This document shows positions 18,401 through 27,064 of a DNA stretch of 46,705 nucleotides, one piece after another. The stretch spans positions 1 through 46,705 of the forward strand of contig CABZFV010000011.1 in assembly GCA_902525075.1 (NCBI GenBank), read 5' to 3'. Made by a program: the position numbers and the translations under genes. The notes under the pieces are model-generated. The model was not told where the DNA came from and did no database searches. It worked only from the letters and a program-made list of their open reading frames with translations. Source of the DNA: an uncultured Prochlorococcus sp. Its GTDB lineage: Bacteria > Cyanobacteriota > Cyanobacteriia > PCC-6307 > Cyanobiaceae. The number at the start of each line of letters is the position of its first letter. Position 1 is the stretch's first letter.

Positions 18401-18921
18401 TAAAAGTCATCTCCAAATAATTTTTTATACCAAAGAGCTATATCCTCTGCTACCTCCAATCTACCTTTTAAGATAGCTTGAGGTATTTCTCCACCAAGAC
18501 AAGCTGTGGAAACTATCAGTCCATCACTATATTTGCTTAAAAGAGATTTATCAATACATGGTCTTGAAAAAATGCCTCGACCTCTCATCCCGTTTAGGTG
18601 ACTAATTGTTGTCAACTTAACTAGATTCTTATAACCAGTATAATTTTTTGCTAAAACCACCAAATGATATCTTTTTTCTTTTTTAGGTTGAGGATCATCA
18701 ATAGATCCATTAATCACATACATTTCATTACCAATAATTGGTTTTATACCTTTCTCTTTACACTTCTTGACTAAATCAAGAACACCATACATAACTCCAT
18801 GATCAGTAAGAGCTATAGATTCCATTCCAAGATCACAAGCTCTTTCTACAATTTTTGAAATTTGACTGGCACCATCAAGTAAGCTGTAGTCACTATGATT
18901 ATGAAGCGGAACGAAAGCCAT
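15424..18921 (-). CDS. dnaE: DNA polymerase III alpha subunit
   Basis: 1165 residues from ATG 18921; a TTG two codons upstream is the alternative. Domains in order: PHP domain (VPLHNHSDYSLLDGASQISK, from residue 4), palm with the metal-binding PDIDTDFCIDRRNEVI (aspartates near 408-412) and the third conserved segment LLKMDFLGLKNL (near 565), fingers with the GIFQLESSGMK region, tandem HhH, and a C-terminal OB-fold (MIPDLKQVTTRKGDRMAIVQLED, near 1005). It is the replicative polymerase. It appears to be a regular single gene; cyanobacteria often have split dnaE inteins, but none is seen. Confidence 0.98.
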   Translation of the reverse strand: MAFVPLHNHSDYSLLDGASQISKIVERACDLGMESIALTDHGVMYGVLDLVKKCKEKGIKPIIGNEMYVINGSIDDPQPKKEKRYHLVVLAKNYTGYKNLVKLTTISHLNGMRGRGIFSRPCIDKSLLSKYSDGLIVSTACLGGEIPQAILKGRLEVAEDIALWYKKLFGDDFYLEIQDHGSIEDRIVNVELIKIGKKHQIKVIATNDAHYLSSMDVEAHDALLCVLTGKLISDEKRLRYTGTEYIKSENEMLELFKDHIDDESIIEAVNNTVEISQKVEVFDLFGNYRMPKFPLNEDTDSYSFLTQLSNKGLLKRLKKNDLSEVDENYKKRLSSELKIIKDMGFPDYFLVVWDYIKFARDNSIPVGPGRGSAAGSLVAYALQITNIDPVEHGLLFERFLNPARKSMPDIDTDFCIDRRNEVIDYVTNRYGEDKVAQIITFNKMTSKAVLKDVARVLDIPYGEADKLAKLIPVVRGKPFKLNEMINKNSPSQEFREKYINDSRVKKWVDLALRIEGTNKTYGVHAAGVVIASDPLDELVPLQRNNEGQIITQFSMDDIESLGLLKMDFLGLKNLTMIEKTVSLINQSTGKTINIDELPQNDGKTFELIGRGDLEGIFQLESSGMKQVVKDFKPNSLEDISSILALYRPGPLDAGLIPKFINRKNGNEKIDFPHPFIKSILTETYGIMVYQEQIMKIAQDLAGYSLGDADLLRRAMGKKKVSEMVKHRNIFVDGSMKKGVNEKLANDLFDQMVLFAEYCFNKSHSTAYGAVTYQTAFLKAHFPVAYMAALLSVNSGSSDKVQRYISNCYSMGIEVISPSINFSGVDFTIKNNQILFGLSAIKNLGDSAIRNIIENRNSSGSFKSLSDLCDRLPSNILNKRSLESLIHCGALDEFSDNNNRAQLLSDLEHVIEWASSRNRDRLSGQGNLFDSKEQFSNVAFSDSQLAKVDDYSLIEKLKLEKQLLGFYLSDHPLKHLTKPAKLVSPISISQLEETKDRTKVSLVAMIPDLKQVTTRKGDRMAIVQLEDLSGSCEAIVFPKTYLKLSEFLLTDTRLLVWGTIDKKSDKTQLIIDDCREIDNLKLLIINLESSQASDVRVQNTLKNCLTKFKPDKERCGIKIPVLAAVRNKNNVTYVKFGEQFCIGDIQGVCKLLEDKSFKVNLKSLVT

Positions 18922-19005
18922 ATCCAAATAATTTATATATATAAGATAGAGAAAATTTCTAAAAGATCTATACTTTGTGATTACAAATTAATTTTTAATA
19001 CAAAT

Positions 19006-20454
19006 TTAAAATAAAGGTCTGTTTTTAATTACCTGAGCATCAATTTCAAAGATATTTGAGGCATTCAATATTCTATATTCTTCTAAAACATTTCCTATCA
19101 ATTGCATTCCAATAGGTAATCCTTTAGTATCAAAGCCACAAGGAATACTAATTGCCGGGAGGCCTGCTAAATTAGCAGGAACAGTTAATAGATCAGACAA
19201 ATACATTGAAAGTGGATCATTGACAAAATCTCCCTTCAGAAAAGCAGTGGTTGGGCATGTTGGAGTTAATAAAATATCAACTTTCTTAAAAGCGTTATCA
19301 AAATCTTTTCTTATAAGTGTCCTAACTTTTTGGGCCTTCTTGTAATATGCGTCACTGTATCCAGCTGATAAAGCATAAGTACCTATCAAAATTCTTCTTT
19401 GTACCTCATCTCCAAAACCTTCTGCTCTACTTTTTGAAGTCATATCTATAAGATTTGAACCTTCATTCGATCTGTAGCCATATTTAACTCCATCGTATCT
19501 GGCCAAATTTGCGGAGGCTTCAGATGGTGCAATGACATAATATGTTGCAATTCCATCATTAAATCTAGGACATTCAACTTCGATAATTTCAGCCCCTAAA
19601 GCTTGGAATCTATCAACTCCAGAAAGAACAGATTCCTTAACTTCTGGATTAAGCCCTGGGTGCTCAAAACATTCTTTAATAATTCCAATTTTTAAACCAT
19701 TTATAGATTTATTTAGGTCAGTCAAGTAATTTGGTACTGGCTTATCAAGACATGTTGAGTCAAAGGGGTCTTTACCAGATATTGAATAAAGAATTTCAGC
19801 CGCATCTGAGACAGTATTTGTAATTGGGCCAATTTGATCAAGAGAGCTAGCAAATGCTACAAGTCCCCATCTGCTAACTCTGCCATAAGTAGGTTTAAGA
19901 CCTACAACGCCACAAAAAGAAGCTGGTTGCCTTATTGATCCTCCTGTATCAGAACCTATGGCCGCAGCACAAAAACCAGCGGCAACTGAAGCAGCACTAC
20001 CGCCTGAACTACCTCCTGGCACTCTATTAATATCCCAAGGATTTGAAGTGACGCCAAATACAGAAGTTTCCGTTGAACTACCCATTGCAAATTCATCTAA
20101 ATTTGTTTTTCCTAAACAAATTCCCCCCGAAGACCATAATTTACTCGAAGCGGTGGATTCATAAGGTGCAACAAAGCTTTTGAGCATTTTACTTGCACAA
20201 GTTGTTACAACCCCATTGGTGCAAATATTATCCTTTATTGCTATTGGCATCCCCGCTAGAGGAGGCAGTTTTTCTTTATTTTGAATTAATTTATCAATCT
20301 TCTCTGCTTGCGAGATAGCTTTCTTTCTTGTAGTGCAAATAAATGAGTTAATTTCAGGATCTTTTTGATCAATTTTAGCAAAGATATTATTAACTAATTC
20401 CTTAACAGAAGTATTATTGCTTGTAATTTCTTTTCTTAAAGAATTAAAATTCAT
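19006..20454 (-). CDS. gatA: Aspartyl/glutamyl-tRNA amidotransferase subunit A
   Basis: 482 residues with an ATG start. The amidase-signature Ser-cisSer-Lys triad is intact: K74 ([10 protein letters not shown]), S149 ([10 protein letters not shown]) and S173 ([11 protein letters not shown]). GatA releases ammonia from glutamine and GatB uses it to amidate mischarged Glu-tRNA(Gln) or Asp-tRNA(Asn). gatB and gatC are not in this window, which is usual for cyanobacteria where the genes are scattered. It lies between DUF1816 (30 nt upstream) and dnaE (84 nt downstream) on the same strand. Confidence 0.97.
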   Translation of the reverse strand: MNFNSLRKEITSNNTSVKELVNNIFAKIDQKDPEINSFICTTRKKAISQAEKIDKLIQNKEKLPPLAGMPIAIKDNICTNGVVTTCASKMLKSFVAPYESTASSKLWSSGGICLGKTNLDEFAMGSSTETSVFGVTSNPWDINRVPGGSSGGSAASVAAGFCAAAIGSDTGGSIRQPASFCGVVGLKPTYGRVSRWGLVAFASSLDQIGPITNTVSDAAEILYSISGKDPFDSTCLDKPVPNYLTDLNKSINGLKIGIIKECFEHPGLNPEVKESVLSGVDRFQALGAEIIEVECPRFNDGIATYYVIAPSEASANLARYDGVKYGYRSNEGSNLIDMTSKSRAEGFGDEVQRRILIGTYALSAGYSDAYYKKAQKVRTLIRKDFDNAFKKVDILLTPTCPTTAFLKGDFVNDPLSMYLSDLLTVPANLAGLPAISIPCGFDTKGLPIGMQLIGNVLEEYRILNASNIFEIDAQVIKNRPLF

Positions 20455-20484
20455 TTCTTAATTTATTTCTTAAAATCAAAGTAA

Positions 20485-20700
20485 TCAAACAGTTAATGGT
20501 TCTTCTTTTTTGCAACGTACTAAACTGTGTTTTATATTTTTAGACCCTTCATTAGAAAGATCTTTAATAAAAGAGGACATATTTTCTTTTAAACTACGTT
20601 TAGTAATAAATGGGCCGAACCAGTATATAGTACTGGGTTGATCTGTCTCAATTTTAGCCCACCAGGCTAAACCGAGTTTGTTTCCAAAATTTCTAATCAA
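20485..20700 (-). CDS. DUF1816 family protein
   Basis: 71 residues with a TTG start. The core LAWWAKIETDQPSTIYWFGPF is the DUF1816 signature (an aromatic WW pair, then a YxFGPF motif), followed by a helix that ends in LSNEGSKNI. The family is restricted to cyanobacteria and resembles small linker-like domains of phycobilisome rod-capping proteins, but its function is not established. Prochlorococcus lacks ordinary phycobilisomes, so retention implies another role. It lies 30 nt upstream of gatA on the same strand. Confidence 0.82.
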   Translation of the reverse strand: MIRNFGNKLGLAWWAKIETDQPSTIYWFGPFITKRSLKENMSSFIKDLSNEGSKNIKHSLVRCKKEEPLTV

Positions 20701-20848
20701 TTTTTTTGGGCCTGCTTAGACATTCAATTCTTGTTAAATTCTATACAATTTTGTAGTGAAAATTCAATATTTTTTTATTAATCCTATAAATGTATTGAAA
20801 CAACAACATTTTAGTGGTCTTTAAAAACAGTATTTATTAACAATAAAA

Positions 20849-21853
20849 TTATTTACCTGTCAAGTGAAATAGTGATATGGCGGCAGCCACAGAGGCATTT
20901 AAACTTGATGTCTTGCCCTTAAGAGAAATACTTAATATAAAATCGCATTTTTTTTGAGTAAGTAAAGAAATACCTTTATCTTCAGAACCAACTACAACTA
21001 CCAAAGGTGCTTTTTCTTGAAAATTTGAGATAGATATTTGACCATCTCCAGATAAGCCAACAATAAGAAAACCATTTCTCTTGAGTTCCTCAAGGGCTCT
21101 ATTTAAATTAACAACTCTGCTTACATGAATGTGTTCTAATGCTCCTGCAGCTACCTTGGCGACTGTACCAGTCAATCCTGCAGACCTTCTTTGAGGAATA
21201 ATTAAACCCTTGCAATCAAATGCTTCCGCTGATCTTATAATTGCACCAACATTATGAGGATCAGTTATACCGTCTAATGCGACGATTATAGGATTTGGAC
21301 AATTGTGTTTAGAAAAATCGATTAATTGTTCTAAGGATATTGTTTTAGAGCATGCTAACTGCAATGCGACACCTTGATGTGTAGCACCATATGTCAATTG
21401 GGAAAGCCTGTTCCAAGAAACCTCTTCAATAAGAACTCCTTTTGATTTAAGATCCTTAAATAAAATATAGTATTTGTCTGAAGAAAAAATTTCCGAAGTA
21501 CACCAAATCCTATTAATCGCTCTATCACTACTAAGAGCCTCATAAACCGAATGTTTACCCCATATCCAATCATCTAAATTTCTTTTATTAGTAAACTCTT
21601 GATTCATGTCAGCATTTTTATTAGGAAATTCTGTTTTAGATTTAAATCTTAAATTTCTTCTTTTTAAAGACGAAAAAGTATTATTTTCATCATTTTTTTT
21701 TAAATTTTCAACTTTTTTATTTTTAGCGGAATTATTTAAAAACCTATCATTTTTTTCTAAACGATTTGTACTATTTGAGTAATTACCAAAATCTGAATTT
21801 TTTTTGTACTCTTTATTATTTTTTCCACGAAATTTATTGGAGGACTTTTTCAT
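20849..21853 (-). CDS. rlmB: TrmH/SpoU-family 23S rRNA (guanosine-2'-O-)methyltransferase, RlmB type
   Basis: 334 residues with an ATG start. The N-terminal ~90 residues are a charged Lys/Asn-rich extension of low complexity. From DDWIWGKHSVYEAL (about 91) comes the L30e-like substrate domain, then the SPOUT knot with ALDGITDPHNVGAIIRSAEAF (about 213-233), VVVVGSEDKGIS and the motif-3 segment LNASVAAAISLFHL. RlmB methylates G2251 in the 23S P-loop. It follows mrnC by 4 nt, the mrnC-rlmB pairing known from Gram-positives and cyanobacteria. The extension is far more degenerate than the enzyme domain and is probably disordered. Confidence 0.93.
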   Translation of the reverse strand: MKKSSNKFRGKNNKEYKKNSDFGNYSNSTNRLEKNDRFLNNSAKNKKVENLKKNDENNTFSSLKRRNLRFKSKTEFPNKNADMNQEFTNKRNLDDWIWGKHSVYEALSSDRAINRIWCTSEIFSSDKYYILFKDLKSKGVLIEEVSWNRLSQLTYGATHQGVALQLACSKTISLEQLIDFSKHNCPNPIIVALDGITDPHNVGAIIRSAEAFDCKGLIIPQRRSAGLTGTVAKVAAGALEHIHVSRVVNLNRALEELKRNGFLIVGLSGDGQISISNFQEKAPLVVVVGSEDKGISLLTQKKCDFILSISLKGKTSSLNASVAAAISLFHLTGK

Positions 21854-21857
21854 AGAT

Positions 21858-22256
21858 TTAATTCATATTTAATTCTAAATATTCAAAAAGTGTTGATAAT
21901 CTTTGAGGATCTTTTAAAAATAGCCAGCCAATGAGAGTTTCAAAACCAGTTGCTCTAGAGTAAATGGCGGGGTCTGAAGATTTTGGATATCTCTTTGTTT
22001 TATTTCTAGCACGCCTAATTAGATCCATTTCATTTGAATTTAATAAATGTTCAATCTGACTTAATGATTTTGACTGAGATTTTGCTTTTACTTCGTTTAC
22101 TACAGATAAATGGAGATCTTTAGATTTTAAAGGAAAATGTACATACCTTAGTCTTTGGTGGAGCTCCCATACCGAATCTCCAAGCCATGCAAGTTGAATA
22201 ACACCTATATCCTCGGGAGATCCATATGGAACCAAGTTTTGAATCCAATAATTCAA
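21858..22256 (-). CDS. mrnC: Mini-ribonuclease III
   Basis: 132 residues with a TTG start overlapping the upstream STAS gene's stop (TTGA), a sign of coupling. It is an RNase III catalytic domain without the double-stranded RNA-binding domain. QLAWLGDSVWEL (21-32) carries the catalytic acid D27, and KAKSQSKSL and RRARNKTKRYPKSSDPAIYSRATGFETLIGWLFL are family-typical. In Bacillus, Mini-III trims 23S rRNA ends during 50S maturation. rlmB follows 4 nt later, so the pair groups two 23S rRNA maturation enzymes. Confidence 0.93.
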   Translation of the reverse strand: MNYWIQNLVPYGSPEDIGVIQLAWLGDSVWELHQRLRYVHFPLKSKDLHLSVVNEVKAKSQSKSLSQIEHLLNSNEMDLIRRARNKTKRYPKSSDPAIYSRATGFETLIGWLFLKDPQRLSTLFEYLELNMN

Positions 22257-22618
22257 TTCTTTAAATAATTTAATGCATCTTCAAGGCTTGACTTCAAGTT
22301 AAGAAAATCCCCTAGACGAACAAGTTTAATTGTTTGTGCCACTCTGGAATTGCCAACGACAGAGAACCCAAGTTTCGATTTATTACATTCTTTTGCAGTT
22401 TGAACAAGTGCTCCAAGACCCGAGGAATCTAAAAAATCTATTTTTGTAAGATCAATAACGAATGGAAGGTCATTTTTTAAATTATCAGCAACAAAAGTCT
22501 TAAATTGTTTTTCTGAGAAAGCATCAAGTTGGCCTTTAAAAGTAAAAACAATAATGTTTGATGTAACCTCAAGGTTTCCTCTTAAAGAAACGGTTAACTT
22601 CTGGAAATCTTCTATGAT
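22253..22618 (-). CDS. STAS-domain (anti-sigma antagonist-like) protein with non-canonical start
   Basis: A 121-codon frame bounded upstream by TAG (22619-22621) and containing no ATG, GTG or TTG until near its end. Translation can only start at ATC 22618 or ATA 22615, 6 or 9 nt after a strong Shine-Dalgarno GGAGG (22625-22629). The product is a complete STAS domain: VSLRGNLEV, FTFKGQLDAFSEKQF, VIDLTKIDFLDSSGLGALV (with the phosphorylatable DSSG serines near 65-66), then VGNSRVAQTIKLVRLGDFL. Such proteins reverse anti-sigma factors or bind partner switches. The gene overlaps mrnC by 4 nt. Conservation of the domain argues against a pseudogene; a sequencing error at the start is the main alternative. 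Confidence 0.85.
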   Translation of the reverse strand: MIEDFQKLTVSLRGNLEVTSNIIVFTFKGQLDAFSEKQFKTFVADNLKNDLPFVIDLTKIDFLDSSGLGALVQTAKECNKSKLGFSVVGNSRVAQTIKLVRLGDFLNLKSSLEDALNYLKN

Positions 22619-22624
22619 CTAATA

Positions 22625-22629
22625 CCTCC
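22625..22629 (-). promoter_or_regulatory. Shine-Dalgarno site deciding the STAS gene start
   Basis: GGAGG, inside TTGGAGGT on the minus strand, is the strongest ribosome-binding match seen in this AT-rich window, where most genes lack a clear one. It lies 6 nt before ATC and 9 nt before ATA of the STAS frame, and no other frame downstream of it stays open. It therefore supports initiation at a rare codon. Confidence 0.6.
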
Positions 22630-22679
22630 AAAAAATTAATATATCAAATGTAATTATCAAATCAAAAGAAAACAATATG

Positions 22680-23822
22680 TCAACATCTTTCTAACATTAG
22701 AGAAACAAATTTTTTAAATAAATAATCTGAATCATGTGGGCCAGGTCCTGCCTCTGGATGATATTGCACACTGAATATAGGCTTATTATAAACCTCTAGG
22801 CCAGCCACAGTATTATCGTTAAGGTTATAATGGGTAATTCTAACTATGTCCTTTGATAGAGAATTGGGATCAATAGCAAAACCATGATTCTGACTTGTTA
22901 TTTCAATTTTATTATTATTTTCACCACAAGGATGATTTAAACCACGATGTCCAAAAGGTAATTTATAAGTTGAGCCTCCTAATGCTAATCCAAATATTTG
23001 GTGGCCAAGGCAAATACCAAACATAGGTATTTCACCATATTCAATGAGTGATTTTGCTAAGTCTATACCTTCAGAAACAGAAGAAGGATCTCCTGGACCA
23101 TTTGAGAAAAATATACCATCAGGCTTGTTAGACAGTACATCATTTAATGAAGATCGAGAAGGTAGAACCAAAACTTCACAACCGTGGGATACAAGTCTAT
23201 TTAGAATTGAATTTTTAATTCCAAAATCAATTGCTATTATTTTTAACTTTTTAGAAGATTCATCATATCTATTTCTTAAATCAAAAATTGTTTGCGTTTG
23301 ACTTTTCCATAAGTATTTTTGCTTTGTTGAAACAACTTTTGATAAATTTAAACCTTCCATCTTTGGCGTATCTTGAATTATCTTTAAACAACTTTCATCG
23401 GTTTTATTTATAGAGGTAATAACTCCATTCATCGCGCCACTAGATCTTAAAATTTTAACAAGAGCTCTAGTATCAATTCCATATAGACCAATGATATTTT
23501 TCTCAAGAAGCCATTGATTAAAATTCTTTTTAGATCTCCAATTGCTGATATTAGATGAAAAATTCCTAACAATTATACCTTTGACATTAATTTTAGATTC
23601 TGAATCCTCAAAATTAATACCAGTATTTCCAATCTCTGGATAAGTGAATGTTAATATTTGTCCATAATAACTTGGGTCAGTAATAACTTCCTGATATCCC
23701 GTCATTCCAGTATTAAAAACTATTTCACCAATGGCTGTACCAGAAGCACCAAAAAAGAATCCTGGGAATACAATTCCATTACTTAAAACCAATTTCGCAT
23801 TTTTCTTATAGGGATTAATCAT
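22680..23822 (-). CDS. carA: Carbamoyl-phosphate synthase small (glutaminase) subunit
   Basis: 380 residues from ATG 23822. The open frame extends back to a TTG at 23882 inside trpD, but MINPYKKNAKLVLSNGIVFPG fits the family length and leaves 14 nt after trpD. The N-terminal CPSase small-chain domain has FNTGMTGYQEVITDPSYYGQ. The C-terminal class I glutaminase domain has the FSNGPGDP motif, the nucleophile cysteine in MFGICLGHQ and the histidine-glutamate in VQYHPEAGPGP. It passes ammonia to CarB for carbamoyl phosphate used in arginine and pyrimidine synthesis. Confidence 0.96.
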   Translation of the reverse strand: MINPYKKNAKLVLSNGIVFPGFFFGASGTAIGEIVFNTGMTGYQEVITDPSYYGQILTFTYPEIGNTGINFEDSESKINVKGIIVRNFSSNISNWRSKKNFNQWLLEKNIIGLYGIDTRALVKILRSSGAMNGVITSINKTDESCLKIIQDTPKMEGLNLSKVVSTKQKYLWKSQTQTIFDLRNRYDESSKKLKIIAIDFGIKNSILNRLVSHGCEVLVLPSRSSLNDVLSNKPDGIFFSNGPGDPSSVSEGIDLAKSLIEYGEIPMFGICLGHQIFGLALGGSTYKLPFGHRGLNHPCGENNNKIEITSQNHGFAIDPNSLSKDIVRITHYNLNDNTVAGLEVYNKPIFSVQYHPEAGPGPHDSDYLFKKFVSLMLERC

Positions 23823-23836
23823 CAATTTGAAATTAA

Positions 23837-24871
23837 TTAATTTGTATCTAAATAATTTTTTAAAAGTAAAAACTTTTTCCAAGGATCTCCTTGATTTATA
23901 GACAGTAAAGCTTTATTAAATCCTTCATTTAAATCATCCTCAATGCCTGCGGCCCAAAGCACTAAAGCAGAGTTCAAGGCAACTACATTAATATGAGATT
24001 TTTGTCCAGAACCATTTAAGACAGCCTTTAATATTTCCTCGTTAGACTCAGTATCAGAAACTGCAATCTTTTCGTTCGAGACATTTTCATGGTTAAAATC
24101 TGAAATATTTATTTCTGAAAACCGTAATTCACCATTATCAACAAATACTAATTTATTTTCTCCTTGAAGCGAAGCTTCATCTAGGCCACCAGAACCATGA
24201 ACGACTATTGCTCTATTCATACCCATTTTTAAAAGCGCGCTACCCATAGGTTTTAAAAGGTCCTCAGAGGCAACACCCAAAACTTGAGCATTGGGTCTTA
24301 AAGGATTTACCAATGGTCCAAGTTGATTAAATACTGTCCTTATTCCAAGGGTCTTTCTTAATGGAGCAAGTTTTATTAAGGATTTATGCCAAACTGGTGC
24401 GAACAAAAAAGTTATACCGATTTCACTTACGGCTTTGATTACTTTTTCTAATGAACAATTTAAATTCAAACCAAGATTCAACAAAACATCAGCAGATCCA
24501 ACTTTTCCACTAGCACTTTTATTTCCGTGTTTTGCAATTTTTACACCACAAGAAGCACTGACAAATGCAACTGCAGTTGAAATATTGAATGTATTAGCAC
24601 CATCACCCCCGGTTCCACAAGTATCTACCAAATACAAATTTGGTCTTGCTACTGGCAATTCGCAAACATTTAAGAGTTCCTCAGCCATAGAACTTAGTTC
24701 TACACCTGTAGAACTCTTTGCTCTCAAAGCACTCAAAAAAGCTCCTGTTTCAACTTCAGAAATTTCATCATTAAGCCATCTTTGCATTAAAGATCTAGAA
24801 GTTAATTCATCAAGGTCTCTTCCCTCTAACAAATTATTTAAGATTTCAGAGTTTAATAGATGTGAAGACAT
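23837..24871 (-). CDS. trpD: Anthranilate phosphoribosyltransferase
   Basis: 344 residues with an ATG start. The PRPP-binding loop [18 protein letters not shown] (about 82-99), the [17 protein letters not shown] segment (about 114-130), the anthranilate-site region [17 protein letters not shown] and [13 protein letters not shown] are intact. TrpD joins anthranilate to PRPP, the second step of tryptophan synthesis. It is a stand-alone gene, not in a trp operon. carA follows within 14 nt. On the upstream side a DUF3288 gene ends 33 nt away. Confidence 0.97.
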   Translation of the reverse strand: MSSHLLNSEILNNLLEGRDLDELTSRSLMQRWLNDEISEVETGAFLSALRAKSSTGVELSSMAEELLNVCELPVARPNLYLVDTCGTGGDGANTFNISTAVAFVSASCGVKIAKHGNKSASGKVGSADVLLNLGLNLNCSLEKVIKAVSEIGITFLFAPVWHKSLIKLAPLRKTLGIRTVFNQLGPLVNPLRPNAQVLGVASEDLLKPMGSALLKMGMNRAIVVHGSGGLDEASLQGENKLVFVDNGELRFSEINISDFNHENVSNEKIAVSDTESNEEILKAVLNGSGQKSHINVVALNSALVLWAAGIEDDLNEGFNKALLSINQGDPWKKFLLLKNYLDTN

Positions 24872-24904
24872 TTATTTATTGAAGAAAAATTATGCAGATA
24901 AAAT

Positions 24905-25201
24905 TCAATTTGAGGTATCAAAACCTGAGCCAACTAAATCTTTATTTGTATTAGAAGGCCTGAAGCTTTTTGACCAAATTTTTTTTGTTTTTGAAAAAAG
25001 TTCATTTCTATTGATCTTCCAAAAATTTAAAATTTTTTCAATATCGTTTTTAATTTCAATTTCTCCTGGGAAATTTTTATAACGACTTATTAATCTAGCT
25101 AAATTTATATAGTCAATATCTACTGGTGTTTTTTTAGTGATAAGGGAATCTATAATGTTTCTGTCTGTTTCATGTAATGGATGAGTTTGCTCGTTACCCA
25201 T
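24905..25201 (-). CDS. DUF3288 family protein
   Basis: 98 residues from ATG 25201; another ATG six codons upstream (25219) is possible. The sequence MGNEQTHPLHETDRNIIDSL, then LARLISRYKNFPGEIEIKNDIEKIL and NELFSKTKKIW, matches the cyanobacterial DUF3288 family (small soluble protein, function unknown). The family hallmark is the RYxNFPG motif at about residues 44-51. It lies 33 nt before trpD on the same strand. The leader toward the divergent ABC transporter gene at 25282 is about 80 nt and should hold two promoters. Confidence 0.82.
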   Translation of the reverse strand: MGNEQTHPLHETDRNIIDSLITKKTPVDIDYINLARLISRYKNFPGEIEIKNDIEKILNFWKINRNELFSKTKKIWSKSFRPSNTNKDLVGSGFDTSN

Positions 25202-25281
25202 AAATAAATACTGAATCATTTATAAAATTAGCTCACATATTCAAAAATGAAACATTATCTTAATCATATCGGCAAAATACA

Positions 25282-27027
25282 ATGAAAAATTTAAAGATAA
25301 AAGTTATATCTAAATATCTAAGACCTTACAAAAAAGAATTCTTATATGGAGCTTTAGCTCTATTATTAGTAAATATACTAAGTGTTGTAATACCCTTAGA
25401 AGTAAAAAATATTATTGACCAATTGCAAGATGGGTTTTCTTCGAATTTCGTTATTTATAAATCTCTATGGTTAATATTTTTAGCAACTTGTATGGGTTTA
25501 ATAAGATTATTTTCAAGACAGATTATCTTCGGCATAGGTAGAAAAGTAGAAGTAAATCTTCGTCAAAAACTATTTGACCACTTACTTATTCAAGATCCAG
25601 AATGGATTCAAAAAAAAGGGAGTGGAGACATTATTAGTAGAGCTACAAGCGATGTTGAAAACATAAGAAGACTTTTAGGTTTTACAGTTTTAAGCTTGTG
25701 CAACATTGTCTTAGCTTATTCATTCACTATTCCTTCAATGTTTTCTATTAATAAAACATTAACAATATCAGCTTTGATGATATTTCCATTAATCCTTGGA
25801 ATTGTAAGTCTATTTGGCGGCAGAATGGTTAAACAAAGAAAAGCTCAACAAGAATCATTATCAAAACTTAGTGATCTAATACAAGAAGATTTATCTGGTA
25901 TAAGCGCCATTAAAATTTATGCACAAGAGAATGCTGAGAAAAAAGAATTTAACATAATTAATAATGACTATCAAAATTCAGCGATAAAACTTGCAAGAAC
26001 AGCAAGTACACTATTCCCTTTATTACAAGGCATTTCCTCGATTTCATTATTAATTTTATTATCATTAGGAACTTTTCAATTAGAAAGTGGATTTATTTCT
26101 ATAGGTGGTTTAGTAGCTTTAATTCTTTACGTAGAGAGACTTGTCTTCCCAACAGCTCTATTAGGTTTTACCTTAAATACTTTTCAACTTGGTCAAGTAA
26201 GTTTAGATCGTTTGGAAGAAATTTTTCAGAACAACCCAAATATTGTAGATAGAGCAGAAACTAAATTTTTAAAAAGAAAGGTTAAAGGATTTTTAGAAGC
26301 AAAAAATTTAACAATAAAGTATCCAGGATCAAAATTTAATTCATTAAATAGTCTCAATTTTAAAATTTATCCTGGAGAACTTATTGCAATAGTTGGCCCA
26401 GTAGGTTGCGGCAAGACAACACTAGCAAAGTCTCTCGGTCGGACTATTGAAATTCCAGATAATCAATTATTTTTGGATGAAATTGATGTTAAAACATTAA
26501 AATTAAGCGATCTTAGAAAAAATATTTCAATCGTTCCTCAAGAAGCATTTTTGTTTACTTCTACAATCTCAGAAAACCTAAGTTTTGGAGAACCCAAAGC
26601 TTCTAAAAATTTAGTTAAAGAAAGCGCTACAAAAGCTGGATTAATTGATGATATCAATAGTTTTCCACAAAGATTTAAAACTATTGTTGGTGAAAGAGGT
26701 ATTACATTAAGTGGTGGACAAAGGCAAAGAACTGCATTAGGAAGAGCTCTACTTGTTAATTCTCCTATTGTTGTTCTTGATGATGCTTTAGCAAGTGTAG
26801 ATAATAAAACAGCAGCAAGAATAATAGATGAAATGAGTGATAGAAGTAATAAAACAATCATAATGATTAGTCACCAACTTTCTGTTGCAGCTACCTGTGA
26901 TAGGGTATTAGTAATGGATAAAGGAGAAATAGTACAAGAAGGTGCTCACGAAGATTTATTAAAAGTGAATGGGCTATATAAACAACTTTGGGAAAGAGAA
27001 CTGGCTGACAGAATCGTTAAGAGCTAA
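25282..27027 (+). CDS. ABC transporter, fused permease-ATPase half-transporter
   Basis: 581 residues with an ATG start. A six-span exporter membrane domain (about 15-310, type IV/MdlB-like) is followed by an ATPase domain with Walker A GPVGCGKTTLAKS (about 373-385), Q-loop NISIVPQEAFLF, signature LSGGQRQRTALGRAL, Walker B IVVLDDALASVD and H-loop MISHQL. The residue after Walker B is aspartate instead of the catalytic glutamate, as in the degenerate half of heterodimeric exporters such as BmrC/YheI. No partner half is encoded nearby. Substrate is unknown; lipid-A/multidrug-type labels would be guesses. msrA follows 37 nt later. Confidence 0.9.
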   Translation: MKNLKIKVISKYLRPYKKEFLYGALALLLVNILSVVIPLEVKNIIDQLQDGFSSNFVIYKSLWLIFLATCMGLIRLFSRQIIFGIGRKVEVNLRQKLFDHLLIQDPEWIQKKGSGDIISRATSDVENIRRLLGFTVLSLCNIVLAYSFTIPSMFSINKTLTISALMIFPLILGIVSLFGGRMVKQRKAQQESLSKLSDLIQEDLSGISAIKIYAQENAEKKEFNIINNDYQNSAIKLARTASTLFPLLQGISSISLLILLSLGTFQLESGFISIGGLVALILYVERLVFPTALLGFTLNTFQLGQVSLDRLEEIFQNNPNIVDRAETKFLKRKVKGFLEAKNLTIKYPGSKFNSLNSLNFKIYPGELIAIVGPVGCGKTTLAKSLGRTIEIPDNQLFLDEIDVKTLKLSDLRKNISIVPQEAFLFTSTISENLSFGEPKASKNLVKESATKAGLIDDINSFPQRFKTIVGERGITLSGGQRQRTALGRALLVNSPIVVLDDALASVDNKTAARIIDEMSDRSNKTIIMISHQLSVAATCDRVLVMDKGEIVQEGAHEDLLKVNGLYKQLWERELADRIVKS

Positions 27028-27064
27028 AAGTGATTTTTTTACTTATAATATATAGATTTAAATT

